Below are positions 35,638-44,832 of a DNA stretch of 64,000 bases, piece after piece (within the stretch, counting starts at the first letter, position 1; each line of letters begins with the position of its first letter). Both the position numbers and the translations under genes were made by a program. The stretch comes from Paenibacillus durus ATCC 35681 (GTDB lineage Bacteria; Bacillota; Bacilli; Paenibacillales; Paenibacillaceae): NCBI RefSeq assembly GCF_000993825.1, contig NZ_CP011114.1, forward strand, positions 930,001 through 994,000. Reading direction: 5' to 3'. The notes under the pieces are model-generated. The model ran no database searches. It was not told the DNA's origin and saw nothing but the letters and a program-made list of their open reading frames with translations.

Positions 35638-36969
35638 TTAATGAATCTGTTCGCGATATTCGCTTGGAGTAACTCCGGTCACCTTCTTGAACACCCGGCT
35701 GAAGTAATTCGGGTCCTTGTATCCTGCGAGATAGGAGACTTCCTTAAGACTGAGATCTCCCTCTGCAATCAGTTCCTTGGCTTTGCCGATCCTTAGGCCG
35801 GTGAGATAGTCGATAAAGGTTGCCCCTGTTAACTGCTTAAAGATTTTGCTGAAGTAAAAAGGATTCAGATGCACATGATCAGCAACTTCTTCCAGCGAGA
35901 GCTCCTCCGTAAACTTTAAACCGATATATCGTTTCGCTTTATCCAGCACGCTCATCGTCTGCTGTTCCCGTTCTTCTCGTATACGCTCAAGCGCTGCGAC
36001 GACATAGGAACGCTGGCCCGCCTGGCTGACCGCCGCAGGATTCCTGTCGGTAAATGCGAAGTCCTCCTTCTTCAAATCGCCAAAGTGGCAGATTTCTCCG
36101 TTTCGCGCGCCGAGAGTGGAGGCGAACACGGCTTCAAAGTAGGATTCATGAAGGCCTTCCGCGCCATCGCGAATCGTACCGATCCCAATTGCCGCAGAAA
36201 GGCCGAAGTGCTGCTCCACATGGGAGCGCAGCTTCTCTCCGTACTGATGCACTTCATCGTTGAACTCCGTTTCGGGCATACCCGGCGGCATACGCAGGAA
36301 TACGGCGACATGGCGGTCGATGATCGAGCTGGAAATCGAGCTGCCGAAGGTTCTAAGCAGGCTGTGAATGACATTGTACACTTTCTGTCTTCCGATGTTC
36401 ATTTCGTCATGGAAAGCCACGACGAGTCCGAGTCCCCGATCAAGCGGAAAATCAAGCCATTCCGAAAGCTTCTGGCTTTCTTCATCCGCGGCTTTGTTCA
36501 TCATCAGCAGCAGAGCAAGCTCGTTCTCGGCGAGCGGCATCAGTTGGGACATCCGGTCGCGTATTTCCAGCTCTTCCTCGCGTCTCGCTTTTTCCTGATC
36601 CAACTCGTCCACCAGTCTATGCAGCAGGGACACCAATTCCTCCCGCTTGGCGGGCTTTACGATATATTCCTCTACTCCGAGCGAGATGGCCTCCTTGGCA
36701 TAGGCGAAATAATCATAGGCGGTCACCAGCACCAGCTTGGCGTCCGGCATCCGCGCTTTGATCTCCTTGAGGGCCTCCAGTCCCTGAATGCCTGGCATAT
36801 TGACATCCATGAAAATAATATGGGGCCGGTGCTCCTCGGCAAGTCCGATCGCCGTTCTTCCGTTCTCGGCGTGAATAATCAGGAAGGTATCCGGCATCGC
36901 CCGGCGGATAATCCACTCCAATCCCTCGCGCTCAAGCGCCTCGTCATCTGCTATCATCAGCCGATACAC
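35638..36969 (-). CDS. response regulator, YesN type (receiver plus AraC helix-turn-helix)
   Basis: 443 residues. Receiver domain: acidic pair Asp8-Asp9, phospho-acceptor Asp55 in IIFMDVNMPG, and the conserved Thr/Lys further on (VTAYDY; EEYIVKPAKR). A middle segment (~140-340) links to the C-terminal AraC-type double helix-turn-helix (EELSLEEVADHVHLNPFYFSKIFKQLTG; SLKEVSYLAGYKDPNYFSRVFKKVTG). It overlaps the kinase gene by 26 bases and is its likely partner, activating the neighbouring sugar transporter. Confidence 0.94.
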   Translation of the reverse strand: MYRLMIADDEALEREGLEWIIRRAMPDTFLIIHAENGRTAIGLAEEHRPHIIFMDVNMPGIQGLEALKEIKARMPDAKLVLVTAYDYFAYAKEAISLGVEEYIVKPAKREELVSLLHRLVDELDQEKARREEELEIRDRMSQLMPLAENELALLLMMNKAADEESQKLSEWLDFPLDRGLGLVVAFHDEMNIGRQKVYNVIHSLLRTFGSSISSSIIDRHVAVFLRMPPGMPETEFNDEVHQYGEKLRSHVEQHFGLSAAIGIGTIRDGAEGLHESYFEAVFASTLGARNGEICHFGDLKKEDFAFTDRNPAAVSQAGQRSYVVAALERIREEREQQTMSVLDKAKRYIGLKFTEELSLEEVADHVHLNPFYFSKIFKQLTGATFIDYLTGLRIGKAKELIAEGDLSLKEVSYLAGYKDPNYFSRVFKKVTGVTPSEYREQIH

Positions 36970-38404
36970 TGCTCATCCCGCTCCTTCCCGCCGGAATATT
37001 TAGCACTACGGTCGTTCCTTTTCCCGGTTCGCTCGTAATTTGAACCAAATCCTTCCGCCCGTAGACCAGTTCCAGTCTCCTGAACACATTACGGGTGCCA
37101 AGGCCGGTGGAGCGCGTCTGAATCGGCGTCTCTGCCGGCGGCACTTGCGTGTGGTTCAGCAAGGACGCACGTATATTCTCAGTCATCCCCATGCCGTTAT
37201 CTTGTATAACAATCTTCGTAACCGAGGGCCCGCCGTGAATGGAAAGAGAGATGACAGCTCCGCTCTCCATATGACCGATGCCATGGATAAAGGCATTCTC
37301 GATTATAGGCTGTATGGTCAGGGAGGGAACCCTTACATCGAGCGCTTTTTCGTCGATATCGAGCTGGAACGACACCCGGTCACGGAACCGGGTCTGCTGC
37401 AGTCTGATGTATTCCTTTACATGCTCCAGTTCATTGCGTAAAGGCACCTGCCGATCCAGGTTCTGCAGGTTGTATCGCATAAAGTTTGACATCGAGACAA
37501 TCAGATCGCTGGTTCGTTCCGCTTCTTCCAGCAGAGCAAGCTTCGATAAAGCATTAAGCGTATTGTACAAAAAATGAGGATTGATCTGGCTCTGCAGCGC
37601 CTGCAGCTCCAGAGTCTTGACCAGCCGTTCCTTCTCGGCGATATCCCTGTCTTTTTCAATAGATTCTTTCAGACCGGCCAGCATCCCGGTAAAGGCGGCG
37701 GACAGGGCGGCGAGCTCGTCCTTGCCCCCAGCGGGAAGGGGAGGGTCCAGATTTCCCCTGGATACGGATTTCGCCGAGCGGACGAGCGCGCTGACCGGAA
37801 CCGTAATGCTGCGGGAAATCCAGACCGCAACCACGAGGCTGAGCGTCGTGCCCAAAGCGAATACGGCGACCCCCAGCTTGTAAAGCCGCGCATTTTCCGC
37901 CTGAATATTCCGGAATACCGGACGGTAATGATCCAATTCGCCTTCAACCAGCCGCTGTCCCTCGCTCCGGATAAAGGAGACGGTCTTTTCGGCTTCGAGA
38001 TAATGCCCGAACGCATCCGAAGATCTGCCGTTCTCCGCGGCGGCGAGCGTCTGCTGCTCAAGCGACAGCAAAGTTCGAATCATATTCCCATACCCGGTTA
38101 AAGAGGAGGTCAGGGGCGGCGCGGAGCCCGTATCCATCAGGGTTGAATGAAGCCCCGACAGGTAAGTGATTGTCTCTGCCGCCTGCGTCTTTGAGTCTTC
38201 CGCCGGGTGAAGCAGATATGCGTACACTGCCTTGAGGCTGTCCTCGGAGGCTCCGGTGGTCTCTTTGTATTTGAGAATCCGGCCCATAATCAGGTCATAG
38301 CTATCCCGAACAATGGTCCCGCTTTGAAATAAAAAGTAAGTTACCAGATTCATCAGCAGAACGAGCAGGGGGATGAAGATCAGCAGTTTGCTTCGAATAC
38401 TCAT
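36944..38404 (-). CDS. sensor histidine kinase, LytS/YesM type
   Basis: 486 residues. Two membrane helices (about 7-27 and 177-197) enclose an extracellular domain. HAMP follows (SALVRSAKSVSRGNLD to ~255), then the His_kinase domain with His277 in QSQINPHFLYNTLNAL and the ATPase domain with IIENAFIHGI and DNGMGM. Phosphorylates the response regulator encoded next. The start overlaps the stop of the sugar-binding gene by 4 bases. The modest external domain suggests it reads the bound state of the anchored sugar-binding protein. Confidence 0.94.
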   Translation of the reverse strand: MSIRSKLLIFIPLLVLLMNLVTYFLFQSGTIVRDSYDLIMGRILKYKETTGASEDSLKAVYAYLLHPAEDSKTQAAETITYLSGLHSTLMDTGSAPPLTSSLTGYGNMIRTLLSLEQQTLAAAENGRSSDAFGHYLEAEKTVSFIRSEGQRLVEGELDHYRPVFRNIQAENARLYKLGVAVFALGTTLSLVVAVWISRSITVPVSALVRSAKSVSRGNLDPPLPAGGKDELAALSAAFTGMLAGLKESIEKDRDIAEKERLVKTLELQALQSQINPHFLYNTLNALSKLALLEEAERTSDLIVSMSNFMRYNLQNLDRQVPLRNELEHVKEYIRLQQTRFRDRVSFQLDIDEKALDVRVPSLTIQPIIENAFIHGIGHMESGAVISLSIHGGPSVTKIVIQDNGMGMTENIRASLLNHTQVPPAETPIQTRSTGLGTRNVFRRLELVYGRKDLVQITSEPGKGTTVVLNIPAGRSGMSSVSADDSR

Positions 38405-39393
38405 GGCGCACCCTCCCCGTCAGGCTTTGCAATGCCGCTGTCTCCAATCAAGCGGATAGATGTATAGCTGACATTCGGCACGGTTTTCCCCTGAAAATAA
38501 TCATGGAGAAGTGTTATGGCTGTGCTGCCCATTTCCAGCGGCTGCTGGACAAGGGTTAGCTTAATTAGCCCTTTTTGCACGGCTTCCTTTGTCTCGTCCA
38601 AATCATCGAAAGCGAATAACAGCCGGTTTGTCCTCAGTTGACGCACCGCGTCCAGCGCTCCAAGGCCGTCCAGGGAGCTGAATCCGACGACCGCTTTCAG
38701 GTCCGGATGAGCGGCAAGCAGGCTTCGGGTCTGCTCGGAGGCCTGAAGCCGAGATATATCGGATGTCCGAACATCGGCAATGTTCATATCCGGGTATTTT
38801 GCGATAATGCTGCGCAGGCCCTCCAGACGGAGACGCTGGCTGTCGGCTCGGGCCGTGCCCAGCAGTACGCCGACTGTTCCTTTGCCGTTCGCGGCTTCCG
38901 CCACCAGCCGGCCCATCTCCTCGCCTGCCGCAAGATTGTCGGACCCGACGTAGAACAGCCTGCGGCTTCCGGGCTCATCGGCATCGACGGTCACGACGGG
39001 AATGCCCAGCGCCATCGCCCGGTCTATCAGCCCCTTGGAGTCGGCTCCGCCGGTGCCCTGCACAATGATGGCGCTGGGCCGTGAAGCGATTGCCTGCTCC
39101 AGCAGGGAGAGCTGTTCTTCCGGATTAATCCGCAAGGGCCCGGTATATTCGAGATCCATACCGTACTTGCCGGCCGCTTTACGGGCTCCTTGCTCAATGG
39201 ACTGCCAGTAAGGGTTGTCGAGTTCCTGGGATATAAGCAGGATCCGGCGGGAAGGGACCGCTTGAGCCTGTCCGGGGAGCAAGTTATCCACCTGATGCTG
39301 CAATCGGTTCGTAGAGAGAATAAACTGGACCAGGGTATAAAGAAATCCGCCTAATAATATCAGTAGGGCAATGCTCCATTTCCGGTTAAACAT
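38401..39393 (-). CDS. membrane-anchored sugar-binding protein (periplasmic-binding fold), sensor component
   Basis: 330 residues from ATG at 39393, 7 bases after GGAG. Residues ~7-27 are an uncleaved membrane anchor. The rest is a LacI/RbsB-type two-lobe fold: RILLISQELDNPYWQSIEQGARKAA, IIVQGTGGADSKGLIDRAMALGIPVVTVDAD, FYVGSDNLAAGEEMGRLV, VVGFSSLDGLGALDAV and DDLDETKEAVQKGLI. No transporter subunits follow. Instead it overlaps a kinase gene, so it probably presents sugar to the kinase, like XylFII with LytS in Clostridium. Sugar unknown. Confidence 0.88.
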   Translation of the reverse strand: MFNRKWSIALLILLGGFLYTLVQFILSTNRLQHQVDNLLPGQAQAVPSRRILLISQELDNPYWQSIEQGARKAAGKYGMDLEYTGPLRINPEEQLSLLEQAIASRPSAIIVQGTGGADSKGLIDRAMALGIPVVTVDADEPGSRRLFYVGSDNLAAGEEMGRLVAEAANGKGTVGVLLGTARADSQRLRLEGLRSIIAKYPDMNIADVRTSDISRLQASEQTRSLLAAHPDLKAVVGFSSLDGLGALDAVRQLRTNRLLFAFDDLDETKEAVQKGLIKLTLVQQPLEMGSTAITLLHDYFQGKTVPNVSYTSIRLIGDSGIAKPDGEGAP

Positions 39394-39502
39394 CCAAGTC
39401 TCCTTCAATTAAGTTATCATCCATTTGCCTGACCCTTATTATACCGGAGAACGTGCTGACTCCCAAATGATAAATTATTGATCATTGGGGGGCGTAAACG
39501 CA

Positions 39503-39552
39503 AAACGGCCTGCAGGGAGAGCTCGTGTAACAGAGAGCTCTTCTGCGGGCCG
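39503..39552 (-). terminator. terminator of the small exported protein gene
   Basis: Long stem GGCCCGCAGAAGAGCTC with GAGCTCTCCCTGCAGGCC around TCTGTTACAC, followed on the minus strand by GTTTTGCGTTT. Confidence 0.7.
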
Positions 39553-39579
39553 ATGTTAGACTTGAGATTTTCACTTAAG

Positions 39580-40104
39580 TTAAGGAATATACTGCTGAAC
39601 GATAGCGGTCACTTTGCCGTCCTGAACCGTAATGTGATAAGGGAATTGGCTTAGATCCACCACATCCGTATCGCCGAACTTGTTCAGGAACGTATTCAAA
39701 TCGACTGCTTCGTTCCAAATAATATCCAAATCGCCGGGGATTCCGGTATGGTCAAATATTTGCGTCTTGATGTCCACATGCTCAGCCAGCGGATACTCGG
39801 TAAGCGTATCGCTGTCGTTCACGATATAATAGCCGTCCGGCACGCCGTCAATCTCTTGCGCGGCTTCCGGTTCCCGCTGCGCAAAGACGCGGTCGGCTTC
39901 GGCTCCTTCATACCAATTAATCTCATCCGCCGTCAGAATCACTTTGTTGCCGTCAGGCTGCAATGAATGAATATATACGGTCAATTGCTGCGCCGGCCCG
40001 ATGCTCTGGGCAACCGCCCGGGTTAAGGTTGTGCTTGCCGTACTGATGAGGGAAAGGAGCAGCAGCACAAGGACAGGCATTACAAAAGTCTTTTTCAACA
40101 ACAT
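39580..40104 (-). CDS. small exported protein, unknown function
   Basis: 174 residues from ATG at 40104 after GGGGGAGATTGATC. Residues 1-~33 are a signal peptide (KK, then VMPVLVLLLLSLISTAS, ending near AVAQS). The mature part is acidic and has the pattern LTVYIHSLQPDG, KVILTADEINWYEG, DGVPDGYYIVND, and a final HITVQDGKVTAIVQQYIP. No catalytic motif is recognised. No obvious functional link to neighbours. Confidence 0.75.
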   Translation of the reverse strand: MLLKKTFVMPVLVLLLLSLISTASTTLTRAVAQSIGPAQQLTVYIHSLQPDGNKVILTADEINWYEGAEADRVFAQREPEAAQEIDGVPDGYYIVNDSDTLTEYPLAEHVDIKTQIFDHTGIPGDLDIIWNEAVDLNTFLNKFGDTDVVDLSQFPYHITVQDGKVTAIVQQYIP

Positions 40105-40396
40105 GATCAATCTCCCCCTTGACTCTATAAAGCACAGTATAAGGCTATTTACCCTCTGGGTTATTTCTCAAACGATGCTTTTACTACAATTAACGGATTA
40201 GACGAAAAAAGGTTGCAAGGACCCTGCGGATCTTGTTCAGGCGGCCCTGGAAACCGAGAATATTTTTCCTTGGTTGAAGCATATTAAGCTTTTCTGCTGC
40301 TTCCCGCAGTTATCTGAAAAAATCTTTGCCCTTTGCCGCCGCGCTGAATTATTATCAATACAGATTAGATTAAAACGTAAAGGTACGGGAGACGTC

Positions 40397-41287
40397 ATGA
40401 AACTTTATCTGGAGATTCCGGAGCTTGACAAGCATTTTCCGTTTCGCAGCTTTGTAAATAAGGGGAACCGGCTGTGCTACCCGCATTGGCATAAAGAAAT
40501 CGAGATCATCTATATGGTTAAAGGAAGCGTGGACCTTGGGATCAACGATGTGCCCATCCATATGCGGCAGGGGGAAATCCAGTTTGTGGGTGGCGGGGAC
40601 GTACATTATTTTCTGGCTTCGCCCGATAGTGAGCGGCTGGTCATTCAGTTCGATTTGAGCTTTTTTCAGGAAGTTTCGGTTCTGGACGCCAAGGAGCATT
40701 CGCTCCGCGACGCCTTTGCTTCGATGGAGCAGTCCGGGTGGAAATGGCCCGAAGTGCTGGCGGATAAAATGCGGGGGCTGATCGAGAGCATCCACGAGGA
40801 AAATGTCCGACAGGCGGAAGGGTACGCGTATCTGATCAAAGCCCGGCTCTTTGAAATGCTGACCTTGATTCTTCGCGAGGTACCGAGAAGCGGCGTGCAT
40901 CGGCAGCCCAAAATTTCGGAGGAGTCGGCCACCAAATCCAAGGAAACGCTGGAGAAGCTGGAGCGGATTTTCACCTATGTCGAGGAGCACTACCGTGAGG
41001 CCATAACGCTGAAGGAAGTCGCGAAATATATGGGCTTCAGCCCGTACTATTTTACCAAGCTGTTCAAACGCAACACGGGCATGACTTTTGTGTCCTTCCT
41101 GAATGAATACCGGCTCAACAAGGCCAAATGGCTGCTGCTTAACGAGGACGCGCCGATTACGGCGGTTGCCGAAGCTTCGGGCTTTGGAAGCGTGAAGACA
41201 TTTCATCATTTTTTCAAGGAAGCGACCGGCGTCTCGCCGATGAAATACCGGAGGACAATATACGGGAATAATTCAGCTAGAATGTAG
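40397..41287 (+). CDS. AraC-family transcriptional regulator with cupin sensor
   Basis: 296 residues from ATG at 40397 (after GGGAGACGTC). The N-terminal half is a cupin-like sensor (HWHKEIEIIYMVKGSVDLGI, GGGDVHYFLASPDSERLVIQF); the C-terminal ~100 residues are the double helix-turn-helix (ITLKEVAKYMGFSPYYFTKLFKRNTGMTF; PITAVAEASGFGSVKTFHHFFKEATGVSP). Such regulators control sugar use in Paenibacillus. ThuA follows 73 bases later in the same direction, making it a likely target. Confidence 0.92.
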   Translation: MKLYLEIPELDKHFPFRSFVNKGNRLCYPHWHKEIEIIYMVKGSVDLGINDVPIHMRQGEIQFVGGGDVHYFLASPDSERLVIQFDLSFFQEVSVLDAKEHSLRDAFASMEQSGWKWPEVLADKMRGLIESIHEENVRQAEGYAYLIKARLFEMLTLILREVPRSGVHRQPKISEESATKSKETLEKLERIFTYVEEHYREAITLKEVAKYMGFSPYYFTKLFKRNTGMTFVSFLNEYRLNKAKWLLLNEDAPITAVAEASGFGSVKTFHHFFKEATGVSPMKYRRTIYGNNSARM

Positions 41288-41360
41288 GAAGAAAGCGCCT
41301 TCCCTGAATTGTATGATAAGGATGGTAAACGATTAACTTGGGGACAGGAGAGAGAGCAGT

Positions 41361-42092
41361 ATGGTTAAAGTAACCGTATGGAATGAATACCGCCATGAGC
41401 GGAACGACGACAAAATCGCTGCTGTATATCCGGAAGGCATTCACGGTCAAATCGCCAGCTTTTTGAAAGACGCGGGCTTGGATGTCCGCACGGCGACCCT
41501 GGATGAGCCGGAGCACGGGCTGACAGAGGAAGTGCTGAACAATACGGATGTCCTCGTCTGGTGGGGCCATGTTGCCCATAAGGAGGTACGCGACGAGATC
41601 GTGGACCGCGTCCATCAGCGCGTTCTTCAGGGTATGGGGCTTGTGGTGCTTCATTCCGGGCATATGTCGAAGATCTTCATGAAACTGATGGGTACGAGCT
41701 GCGATCTGAAATGGCGTGAAGCCGGTGAGAAGGAACGTCTATGGGTCATGAATCCGAGCCATCCGATCGCGGAAGGCATCGGCGAATATATAGAGCTTGA
41801 GCATGAGGAAATGTACGGTACGCACTTTGATGTGCCTGCGCCGGACGAACTGATCTTTGTCGGCTGGTTCGAAGGCGGGAACGTCTTTCCGAGCGGCTCC
41901 ACCTACCGGCGGGGAAACGGCAAAATCTTCTACTTCCAGCCGGGGCATGAGTCTTATCCGACTTATTATCATCCGGAGATCCAGAAGGTTATCGTCAATG
42001 GCGTAAATTGGTGCGAGCCGACAAAGCGCGCTTATCCGGTTTACGGCAGATCGCAGGAACTGGAGACGATTAAAAGGGAAGTGCTGCTGTAA
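41361..42092 (+). CDS. thuA: ThuA-like trehalose-utilisation protein
   Basis: 243 residues with GGAGAGAGAGCAGT before ATG. The opening [26 protein letters not shown] and [28 protein letters not shown] and [20 protein letters not shown] are typical of ThuA, a class I glutamine-amidotransferase-like fold. ThuA in rhizobia takes part in 3-keto-trehalose breakdown; the exact sugar here is inference. Ends in a terminator. Confidence 0.9.
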   Translation: MVKVTVWNEYRHERNDDKIAAVYPEGIHGQIASFLKDAGLDVRTATLDEPEHGLTEEVLNNTDVLVWWGHVAHKEVRDEIVDRVHQRVLQGMGLVVLHSGHMSKIFMKLMGTSCDLKWREAGEKERLWVMNPSHPIAEGIGEYIELEHEEMYGTHFDVPAPDELIFVGWFEGGNVFPSGSTYRRGNGKIFYFQPGHESYPTYYHPEIQKVIVNGVNWCEPTKRAYPVYGRSQELETIKREVLL

Positions 42093-42114
42093 GGAAAGCC
42101 GATTTGGAGAACAA

Positions 42115-42155
42115 AGGAGCCGGCCGGGGAAACTCCCTGGTGCGGCTCCTTTTTG
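42115..42155 (+). terminator. terminator after thuA
   Basis: Stem GGAGCCGGCCGGGGA with TCCCTGGTGCGGCTCC around AAC, then TTTTT. Confidence 0.88.
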
Positions 42156-42277
42156 CTGTTCATATCCGTGTGAAGCTTCATTTAATCTCTCCAAGGCGGT
42201 GCCGTAAGCGGGCGGACGGTGTTATACTTAGTTGAATCTAACATATATTTTGAAAAAAAACAGGCAGGTGTGTATCA

Positions 42278-43501
42278 TTGACTCTTAAAGCTTCTAAAAA
42301 TAGATGGCGCGCTGACAAACTGTCGAGTCTTGGCTCCTCCATCTTTCAGGAGGTTGCAGGCTGGAAAGCCGAAGCGGCAGCGGGCGGCCTTGAGCTTATC
42401 GACCTTGGCATCGGCAGTCCGGATCGCGGACCGTCTTCTGAAATTCGGCGCGTACTCAGCGAGGCCGTATTAAAGGAAGACAGCTATTCGTATCCGTCCT
42501 CCGAAGGCGGACTGGCGTTCCGCAGCAAAGCGGCAGCCTGGATGAAGTACCGGTTCGGAGTAGAGGTCGATCCCGAGACAGAGATGCTGACGCTGATGGG
42601 CTCCCAGGACGGACTGGCGCATCTGGCGCTGGCGGTCTGCAATCCCGGCGATGTGGCGATCGTACCCGATCCCGGTTACCCGATTTATTCCGGTGCTCTG
42701 GCCATTGCCGGCGTTACGCCTTGGCCGCTGCCGCTGAAGGCGGAGAATGGCTTCCTGCCGGATCTTAGCTCTATCCCCGAAGAAGTGCTGGAGCGCGCCG
42801 CATTTATTCTGCTGAATTTTCCCGGCAATCCGGTCTCCGTAAGAGCAGACTATGCGTTCTTTGAGCAGCTGATCGGCTTCGCCCGGCGGTGGAACCTGCT
42901 TGTCGTGCATGATCTCGCTTACTCCGAGATGGGCTTTGACGGATACCGGCCGATCAGCATCCTGCAAGTACCGGGCGCGCGTGAGGCGGCGGTCGAATTT
43001 CATTCCTTCTCCAAGAGCTTCAACATGGCCGGCTGCCGCATCGGCTTCCTGGCCGGGAACGCTGATGCTATAGGCGCCCTGCGAAGCCTCAAGGGCAACA
43101 TCGACTACGGCGTCTTCGAGCCTGTGCAGGAGGCGGCGATTGCCGCGCTGGAGCAGGCGATGGGCGCGGACGCAGGCGAAGGCGTCGGCCCGCTGTACGA
43201 GCGGCGGCGCGATGCCTTCATCGGCGCGCTGCGCGGGGAAGGCTGGGATGTGCCGAAGCCAGCAGCGACAATGTTTGTGTGGGCGCCGCTGCCCGCTGCG
43301 GCGGCTGCGGGAGGCCTTGACTCGCGCCGCTTCGCCCGCGAGCTGCTGCTGGAGACGGGCGTCGCCGTCATCCCGGGCGACGCCTTCGGCGCGGAGGGGC
43401 GGGGCTTCGTCCGCATCGCGCTCGTCGAGGAGGAAGAGCGGCTCGCCGAAGCGGCCCGGCGGATCGGGCGGTTTCTCCGCGCCAAAGGATTGGCGGAGTA
43501 G
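42278..43501 (+). CDS. class I/II PLP-dependent aminotransferase
   Basis: 407 residues from a TTG start after GGCAGGTG. Fold type I features: IDLGIGSPDRGP, YPSSEGGLAFR, NFPGNPVSV, VVHDLAYSEMGFDG, and Schiff-base Lys246 in FHSFSKSFNMAGCRIGF; the C-terminal Arg is in RGFVRIAL. It is close in plan to LL-diaminopimelate and alanine or aspartate aminotransferases, but a substrate cannot be assigned. The last third is notably Ala/Gly- and GC-rich compared with the rest. Confidence 0.92.
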   Translation: MTLKASKNRWRADKLSSLGSSIFQEVAGWKAEAAAGGLELIDLGIGSPDRGPSSEIRRVLSEAVLKEDSYSYPSSEGGLAFRSKAAAWMKYRFGVEVDPETEMLTLMGSQDGLAHLALAVCNPGDVAIVPDPGYPIYSGALAIAGVTPWPLPLKAENGFLPDLSSIPEEVLERAAFILLNFPGNPVSVRADYAFFEQLIGFARRWNLLVVHDLAYSEMGFDGYRPISILQVPGAREAAVEFHSFSKSFNMAGCRIGFLAGNADAIGALRSLKGNIDYGVFEPVQEAAIAALEQAMGADAGEGVGPLYERRRDAFIGALRGEGWDVPKPAATMFVWAPLPAAAAAGGLDSRRFARELLLETGVAVIPGDAFGAEGRGFVRIALVEEEERLAEAARRIGRFLRAKGLAE

Positions 43502-44019
43502 AGGCTTTGCAAGTGCGGTCGGTGCTGAGCGGGAGCGGATTGGGTGGAGGCAGGCGCTGGTCAATCCGGCAGAGTGCCCCGGATGGCGTCCCGGCGAGTG
43601 GCAGGGGCGATAACGCCGATTCATCCGGCTGCCAAAATGATCAGGTGGAATCTCTATAGAAACTATGAACGGGAATTTCTCCCTCATATTTTCCCTTTAA
43701 GGCTTGAATTAGCTGGATGAATAGGAAAATCTCCATCTTATTCGGCCTGTTCCCGGGAAAATGATCTTAATAGATCTAATGTGAGGGAGAAATTCCCGCT
43801 TAATTATGATGTGGGCCCTTATTAGTAAAATAAGGGGGAGAAATTCCGTTTTAGCGGAACGAGCGTAGTCCCAGGGCTTGGGTGAGGGCGCGGGCCGCCT
43901 TGACAGCACGAGCCGCTGGGCTTGCAGGCGTCCCGTTTGCCGCACCGTCCCGCTTGCCGCACCGTCCCGCCTTGCCTCCGCTCGCGCCCACGCTCTCCCG
44001 CCCCTCTGCGGACCTGCTC
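43502..44019. other. non-coding spacer with inverted repeats
   Basis: No gene seen. Contains the 17-base inverted repeat listed separately and, at 43816-43836, the small hairpin CCCTTATT..AATAAGGG. The part beyond 43860 is GC-rich and precedes the ABC permease stop on the minus strand; open frames there are shadows of composition. Confidence 0.5.
43670..43848. repeat. inverted repeat CGGGAATTTCTCCCTCA with a third partial copy
   Basis: CGGGAATTTCTCCCTCA at 43670-43686 is exactly inverted at 43782-43798. A diverged third unit (AGGGGGAGAAATTCCG) is at 43833-43848. The spacing of about 95 bases between arms is too long for a terminator. It may be an interspersed repeat element of the genome. 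Confidence 0.75.
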
Positions 44020-44832
44020 TTACAGTGGCAGATCGCGCCGCTTGAACAGAACAATGCCGAGGGCGAAAGCGAGCAGGCCGACGGCCAGCAGCACAAGGGA
44101 GATTTGGCCCCATTTCGCTTGCCCGGTGACAATTTCGCTGGGCCGGTACAGCGTGAAGAGCGTCAGAGCCTTCATCCAGCTCAGCTTGTCGCTGATTTTG
44201 GCGACCAGATCAATGGTGAAGAAGCCGAAGGCGATGGCGCCGGAGATGCCGAGCGCTCTCTTCTCGTCGTTGGACAGGCAGGACACCAGAAAGGTCAGAC
44301 CGCCGATCGCGAAGAACAGCATGAAGGCGACAATGTTTAGATGCAGAAACCGTCCGCTGTTGAAAGGGAAGGAGGCGTCAAGAAACCAGGCGTCTCCCAA
44401 AAATCCCGCCAAGGTCGTAACCCCCACGATTACGATCAGGGCCGTTACCAGCACAAGGGCTTGCGTCGCTGACACTTTGGCGCGGGTGGTCGGCGTGGAC
44501 AGCAGATAGGCCATCGAGCCTTGGTCCACCATACCGGCCATCAGCCGGGTCGACATCTGGACACAGACAATAGCCAGAATCAGCACCAGAATGAGGCCGT
44601 AGTATTCGCCCGAGACGAACGCTTCCGCGCTGGCGAATCCGCTGTTCAGGCCGAAAGCGTTGTTCACGCCCTCCGGCATGGCTTTTACAATATCGTTCAG
44701 CGCCTGCGTGTTCTTCGCAATGCCCGGGTACAGCCAGAAGATCAGGAGAATATAGAAGGCAGAGCCGAAGGCGTAGTTCATGATGCCTTTGGCATTTACT
44801 TTAATCATTTGTTTATATAATGGGAAATTCAT
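44020..44832 (-). CDS. ABC-2 type permease
   Basis: 270 residues, about six membrane helices (FGSAFYILLIFWL; YGLILVLILAIVCVQMS; ALVLVTALIVIVGVTTLAG; NIVAFMLFFAIGGLTFLVS; SGAIAFGFFTIDL; ISLVLLAVGLLAFALGIVLF). The pattern STRLMAGMVDQGSMAYLLSTPTTRAK is typical of ABC-2 permeases that export drugs or lipids. It overlaps the ATPase gene by 4 bases. Substrate unknown. Confidence 0.88.
   Translation of the reverse strand: MNFPLYKQMIKVNAKGIMNYAFGSAFYILLIFWLYPGIAKNTQALNDIVKAMPEGVNNAFGLNSGFASAEAFVSGEYYGLILVLILAIVCVQMSTRLMAGMVDQGSMAYLLSTPTTRAKVSATQALVLVTALIVIVGVTTLAGFLGDAWFLDASFPFNSGRFLHLNIVAFMLFFAIGGLTFLVSCLSNDEKRALGISGAIAFGFFTIDLVAKISDKLSWMKALTLFTLYRPSEIVTGQAKWGQISLVLLAVGLLAFALGIVLFKRRDLPL

Noticed and set aside
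42470..43687. 405-codon minus-strand frame across the aminotransferase
   Set aside because: Caused by GC-rich codon bias; the plus strand has the PLP lysine and all family blocks.
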